Shown one piece after another: positions 59,080-64,000 of a stretch of DNA of 64,000 nt. The DNA lies in contig CAJSYZ010000005.1 in the NCBI GenBank assembly GCA_910574455.1, positions 5,766,001-5,830,000 on the forward strand, in the 5' to 3' direction. This stretch comes from Trichaptum fuscoviolaceum (Eukaryota; Basidiomycota; Agaricomycetes; Hymenochaetales; Trichaptaceae). Within the stretch, counting starts at the first letter, position 1, and each line of letters opens with the position of its first letter. Under the pieces are notes generated by a model. The model worked only from the letters and a program-made list of their open reading frames with translations, made no database searches and was not told the origin of the DNA. The position numbers and the translations under genes are program-made.

Positions 59080-61190
59080 ATGCCACCAACTAGAACTGAG
59101 GTTACTACTACAAGAGGTAGTAGGCCTTTCGTTTCACTGTTGAGTTTGCTGTGTATACTCTCTTTTTTCTTCCGCCGCGCATCTGCCGACTCACTCACTC
59201 TGCCTGTCTCAGCATGCTCAAATTGTTCTATCGGTTTCAACGCCTTGCGCAGCTCACGTACGTCTGCACGATACTTTTGTAGCTCCCTGTGGGTCGACGC
59301 GTTTCGGCTCGTTCGGCACGGCTCGTATGGAAACCCAGGGGGTAGGAGTTCGACCGCTTTTGCAGAGGACACGAAACCACTACCGTCTACGCAATTTACT
59401 GCGCCCACAGCAGGTGGTTGCCCCAAGTCTTGCCCCAGGCTTCTCTCGCAAATTTATCCCGACGCGTATCCCCTTACCGACTAAAGCAATGGCGAGCACA
59501 CTGGGGCGCATGCGCACACGTCTACCTCCACAGTTGACAACACGAATTCCTTCAGCAATTGGTGATGGTAGAGTGATTACATCCGTCACCATATATCATG
59601 AGTGAACCTTCTCCAATGGATAGAGCTACGCCAGAGAGCTCATCATCAGTGGTGGCTGATGAGTGCAGGACGTTAAAACTGGTTGCTGCACTTGCATCCG
59701 AGGTCTGTTCCTCCCAGGTTTTGAATCGCGAGACGCATCACCGACGTTTGGAATGTGCAAAGAGGCAAGTTACTGAACCGGCGCTCACAGGCACCAGGAG
59801 GGGATGTGCGTGCGGTAATCAGTGAGCGAAAGCTTCTACTGTACTTCTCGAGTAAGTTGTTCTTTTATTTTTTGAATCATAATACTCACAGGCTTCTTCA
59901 GCTTTGGAGCATCGGCACGGGGAATGTCCATACGTTCTCCGAGAAAATCTGCATAAGATTTACGCCGAAAATTGTATTGTCTTTTTTCTTGGGCGTGGGG
60001 GATTGGACACATCCGTTCGCGTATGGAATCTGCAAATGGGTATGATTTTCTTCACATTCATTCATCCCCGACTCGTCAGTGACAACTTTTCAGTACGACT
60101 CCGACTTTCTTGTCACCGGAAGGAACGATGGCCGCGTCAGCTTCTTCTCGTTTCATCGTTTCTCTTTTCCTCGACCATCTCCAGCTCAACAATAAGCGGC
60201 CACAGGACTTGCACTGAGCAGTCAGGGGACGAGTCTCTATCCCTACCGTCTACACTCACCTCAGGGATCCCTGCTCAATCGACATCTAAGCCTAAGTTCG
60301 CCTGGCCTGAGCGGCGAAAGAGCCCAAAAACATGGGAAGGATGCTGAACAGCTACGCTCTCTCAACACATACAACAGTGAGGAGAGAAAAGTTGCGAAGT
60401 TGCGCGGTCGGATTCGTATATACGGGGCTATGTATCACCGGGCAGTTTGATGCGTCCCAATATTCCGCTTGCATGCACAAAGTCCACCAGACGTCGACAA
60501 AGCGACTCACAACTCAATTTGCAAATGCAGCGAAGGGAATGATTATAACTGCATTTTCGACATCATCCAAGTTGTCGTGTCCCCATTCCTTGCCAAACAC
60601 CTCTGCCCCGCCACCATTGCCGCCTAAATGGAGAACGCTCGGTTTCAATGTGCAGTATGAGTTGATCGTCGGCCGACAGCGCGATTCCCTCAGCTCCGAG
60701 GACGAGAAACGCGCCTTCATGCAAATTACTCCTTCCGAAGCGGGTTGGGATGCATTCAAGTTCAAGTTGGCCCATTTCCCATTTTGGCACGGTTCTAGTT
60801 CAAGTTTCGGGTTGAGTACAGGGATGACTGGTTGTATGGTGAGTTACTCGTGGCTTTCTTCGAAATCCTTCTAGAGCTGATGGAGCAGCTTCTTGTGCAG
60901 TGGGTTGTATCCTCCCGACTTCTTCGGAGTTAACATGACTCATTTTCTTGTTCGTTTGTGCTTAAAATGAAAAGAAGCCTTATAATCAAGTCATCCGGAA
61001 GAAATCATTTGTTATCTCCTATCAGTTCAACTTGCGGTTTATCCAAGTCATAGTACAAAGCACTAATAGCTCCCTCTCTCTTTCTAGAAGAATGGGAAAT
61101 CAGAAAACTGACTTCAACTACTTTGTATAAGTGTGAAGTGGGAGCGGGTATCGTCCCCAAGATCATCATCCAGCCATTCCACCGTGAATC
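59080..61190. other. Composite region with uncertain gene fragments
   Basis: Overlapping frames on both strands. On plus, a candidate gene starts at 59598 (MSEPSPMDRATPESSSS). After a plausible intron (59852-59890, GTAAGT…CACAG) it reads GECPYVLRENLHKIYAEN and GGLDTSVRVWNLQMG, the last resembling a WD40 repeat. After another intron it reads YDSDFLVTGRNDGRVSFF before the frame is lost. A minus frame at 59046-59426 is Arg/Lys/Glu rich. Plus frame 60332-60874 lacks recognisable domains. I could not assemble a complete gene; decay is likely. Confidence 0.25.
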
Positions 61191-62232
61191 ATGTTCTCAA
61201 ATCTTCGTACTATCCTTCTCATCCTCCTCTCCCTTGATTACGCACGCCTGCACCTCCGCACCGTCCTCCGCTTTCAGCTCGTTCAACGCTGGACAGCAAG
61301 GGCTCAAACGAAGGTACTTGTTTCATTCATATCAAGATCTGTACACTGACTTGTTGCTAGATACACAAGAAACTGCAAACGTTTCTTGATTTCCTCGGGG
61401 TACCACCAACACCTCTCTCCGAATTAGATGAATATAGGCCCCATAATATAGTTCCGATACAGTGTTGCACGGGCTTGGATGTGGACAACGCAATGACTGC
61501 AATATATGCATCTTTGCCACAGGTACCAGCTGGGAGATTTGTCTCGATCGACATCGAGTGGGCAAGTGGCGGAAAAGGGTCCAATCATCGCGTAGACCTC
61601 ATCCAACTCGCAGTTCAAAACCAGGTTTATCTGGTCAGGACGCATACTCTTACTGACCTTCCTCCTACGTTGGCGCAACTCCTTGGGGATGGTACAGTCA
61701 TGAAAGTTTCAGCTGGAATCAACGGTATGAATAACTTATCTTTTCTCCTGCGAGGTGGCCAACCAGAAGAAATGGCAGGTGACGCAGTGCGTATAAAGCG
61801 CAAGTTTTGCACCTCTGTGCGCTCCTGTGTCGATCTGACAGATTGGGCGCGCGTTGTCTACCCGGAAGTCTGGCCCAAAAACCCGACCTGGTCCCAACTG
61901 CTCTTAAACCCTCGTCTCTGGTTCCAGCATCCGACTCCGACTGTCAAGCTCGAAAAAATAGTGGGAGAAGTATTGAGGCTGAACGTCAAGAAGAGTAGTG
62001 AGGTCACGATGAGTGACTGGGCAGCTAACGAGCTATCAGCGGCACAAATACAATGTAAGTTATCATTTTGTTGCTCAAGATCAACCATCTTCAAGTTCTC
62101 ACTTGCATGATCTGCTGTACTGGAATACTAGATGCTGCCATTGATGTTCACAGCACGTTTGCTGTAGCTTTGGCCCTGAGCCAAAGCCACCCACCCTTAC
62201 CGGATAAGTACATCAAGAACTTCGAGGCTTGA
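61191..62232 (+). CDS. DnaQ-like 3'-5' exonuclease-domain protein (WRN/RNase D type) with altered Exo II
   Basis: Three exons (61191-61313, 61361-62054, 62132-62232) join in frame to 305 residues. The N-terminus MFSNLRTILLILLSLDYARL looks like a signal anchor, unusual for this family. The exonuclease fold (Pfam DNA_pol_A_exo1-like) is clear. Exo I has Asp 105 and Glu 107 in FVSIDIEWAS. The Exo II position reads KVSAGINGMNNLSFLL, where the usual Gly-Ile-x-Gly-Asp has Met 164 instead of Asp. Exo III is QYAAIDVHSTF (Tyr 273, Asp 277), preceded by NVKKSSEVTMSDWAANELSA, matching the WRN-type layout. A lost metal-ligand Asp predicts weak or absent nuclease activity; a nearby Asn might substitute. 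Genes with this domain are expanded in mushroom genomes. The second intron falls within the Exo III tyrosine codon. Confidence 0.78.
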
Positions 62233-62709
62233 TCTAGTAGGCTGAGGCCCACCAGTAGCAGGTTTGACCAAATGTGCTTGAGTTATCGAGTAAATTGTTG
62301 TGCACATGCTCTTGTCTTTCAAAGTTGCCAGGAGATTCATGATTAAAATTTATTATTGAATTGCTTTTTTTTCCCGAATGATCACCGTAGTCTGAGGTAT
62401 CAAAGTGGTTTGGAAGATGTCGCCAATGGTGTCTGTCTGCTGTGAGCAACCCAATGGATTAAATAGTTTTCAACACCACTATTAGTGCTTTTTCAAGACA
62501 CTTCAAAGTTTTCAAGACAATTCAATATAACGCCCGGACGGGCCAGCTTTTTGCTGGCGATACCCGAACACCTCTGGGCGTTAAGTAATCACAAGCTACA
62601 TATTTTACCCAAGCGGTGCAGCAACTATTTTTCCTCCAATAGTAGTACTATGTCAGTGGCAGATTTGTCTGCTCTGATGCATTATATTATTTTATTATAT
62701 AGTCCAGTG
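62233..62709. other. Intergenic stretch with a small hairpin
   Basis: An 8-bp stem, TAACGCCC / GGGCGTTA (62528-62535 with 62576-62583), encloses a second hairpin CCAGC-TTTTT-GCTGG (62543-62557). It is too short for a tRNA and no RNA family is recognised. The rest is AT-rich. Confidence 0.4.
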
Positions 62710-64000
62710 TCAGAGCCAGCTTGTCCCCGTCAGGCTTCGCAATAACCTTCCGTACTCGCATTCCGCGCGCGCAAAGTAGTCCTCGCCTTCGGATACATCA
62801 GAGCTTGCTGAACCACGCCTTTCTAATTTCAAAGTGCGAGGAGGGAGCAGATGCTGCTCCAGAGGCACGAGTGTCGAATGGCTCCAAGCTCCAGGAGATC
62901 CAGTGATCGAGTTGTGTGGGCTGTCGTATGTGCTTCGGGTATCCCAGTTGGGTTGCGTCGGTTCTTCCCGATGTTCAGCTTCACCATCAGAAGGTCTCCA
63001 TGCTAAAGAGCCCGCGATCTGACGACTAGTAAAGTTAATGCTACGCTTGTGGAAGTCTCCCATGCGCTGACGCCATTCAACAACCGGGAAACGCTGAACA
63101 GCCGAACGAGCACGCAAGATAGCATGTTCTTCTTCCGTAGACTTAAGCGCCATTTTTATTGTTTTCGTAAGCTGGGACAACATGTGTGCTGTTGAACTCG
63201 ATTCGACAGGGAACCACTGTGTTCAAAGTCAGATTGCAAAACATTAGAAAAAACAAATGCAAACTTACCCAACCAGGCATGAGACCGAGACCACCGTATG
63301 GAGGCGAAGTAGTGAACTCTGGCTTTGAGTACACTCGGTTCGGGTACATCTCCATGAGACGAGCAAGCTTCTCCGCAGCGAAACGTCCATACAAGTCAAT
63401 GACAGGCCCGACACAATTCAACTGAATCGAAGGGTGTTTTTCCAGTCTGGCATTAATAAATGAGCAAACATTCATTTACTTAGCAAAATAGGATTAAGAA
63501 ATAACTTACAGCGAAGGCATCATGTCTGCAATAAGATCTACACCCTTTTGCTTCAACCAACAACCAATGAACACGAATAGATCTGCCTAAGGATCCTGTG
63601 CAATACCAGCCCACTCCTGAGCCTGCTGCTTGAACTCCGTACATTTCGCCTCTGCTTCCTCATCAATCTGAATGTCCTTGATTTGAACAGGCTGTTCGTC
63701 CAAAGCAGCAATAACCGTTGGGTCCGGATTCGGGAGCGAGTCGACATGCTTGAGTGTCCAAAGCGCCGGGTAACGCGCCCACGACCGTTTACCATACTGT
63801 CAGAGACACCAGCGACACCGATCGATTTCTGGTGCACATTGATGAAGGATGCTGCGGCGTGGAGCAAGTTGAACGTGTTTCCGAACTGAACGAACGTGCT
63901 CCTTGCTGATATTGAACACCGAGCACACTTCCTTCATCTCCTCCTTCGTGCGGAGTGGCCACAACCCCTGGAGCTCCGCATTGTGGAGAGACAGACAGAT
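62710..64000 (-). pseudogene. Decayed alpha-1,3-glucan synthase fragment (Ags/Mok type), runs off the right edge
   Basis: The minus strand encodes pieces of the glycogen-synthase-like (GT5) domain of a cell-wall alpha-1,3-glucan synthase. In order from the right edge these are [86 protein letters not shown] [39 protein letters not shown] and RARSAVQRFPVVEWRQRM. Lesions are clear: frame loss near 63885-63900, a missing base near 63795-63800, an in-frame TAG at 63587-63589, and an internal deletion near 63290. The deletion joins PPY directly to GGLGLMPGW, removing the segment with the conserved R-D-E-P-F-G-L and E-F-G-R acceptor-site motif. One intron (between GW and WF) still has good splice sites. 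The C-terminal membrane domain is absent; the frame ends at 62710. It was probably a functional paralog once. Confidence 0.8.

Noticed and set aside
59046..59484. Opposing open frames on both strands, one starting with a possible signal peptide
   Set aside because: Neither joins to further exons nor resembles a known family; both may reflect decayed coding sequence. They are left inside the composite region.

Overview
The window is eukaryotic. Nearly every gene is broken by 45-70 nt GT-AG introns, and the families present point to a basidiomycete, most likely an Agaricomycete mushroom: a Plavaka-type DNA transposase, a DUF6532-like protein, an alpha-1,3-glucan synthase remnant, a Mor2/Tao3 (Furry) scaffold, a PMP3 proteolipid and an F-box protein. 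No operons or bacterial signals are visible. All gene models were spliced by eye from reading-frame continuity and splice sites.

Left third (1-20.9 kb). A Tc1/mariner-like non-autonomous element (12-704) and a hairpin MITE (712-834) precede two tandem, same-strand ABCC (MRP-type) transporter genes (1647-8005 and 10786-17108). They flank an aryl-alcohol-dehydrogenase-type aldo/keto reductase (8696-10187). The transporter copies have diverged over most of their length, introns included. Their last ~790 bp, covering NBD2 and its two introns, are almost identical, which indicates recent gene conversion. A secreted, mucin-like Ser/Thr/Asp repeat protein follows on the minus strand (17627-20904).

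Middle (20.9-43.2 kb). A ~740 bp element with ~220 bp terminal inverted repeats (22114-22852) lies in a gene-poor stretch. Then come a conserved-looking gene of unknown function (24257-25954), PMP3 (27698-28228, minus), an alpha/beta hydrolase whose catalytic serine sits in an 11-nt microexon (29185-30259), a ~2,450-residue Mor2/Tao3/Furry gene (30582-38228, minus), two more hairpin MITEs, an F-box protein (39277-40488) and a membrane glycoprotein (41507-43113, minus).

Right third (43.2-64 kb). This is a transposon-rich accessory region. A DUF6532-like gene (minus, ~44674-50618) is split by a 1646 bp hAT-type element (45150-46795) with an 8-bp target-site duplication; joining the flanks restores one reading frame. 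It is divergently paired with a Plavaka transposase (50994-54998) that carries two apparent frameshifts. Next are an unrecognised disordered/coiled-coil/helical protein (55448-57861, minus), a motif-rich noncoding block, a 3'-5' exonuclease-domain protein lacking the usual Exo II aspartate (61191-62232), and a decayed alpha-1,3-glucan synthase pseudogene running off the right edge (62710-64000, minus).

The transporter-reductase-transporter block is a plausible xenobiotic or aromatic-aldehyde detoxification neighbourhood. The right third records repeated transposon insertion and decay.
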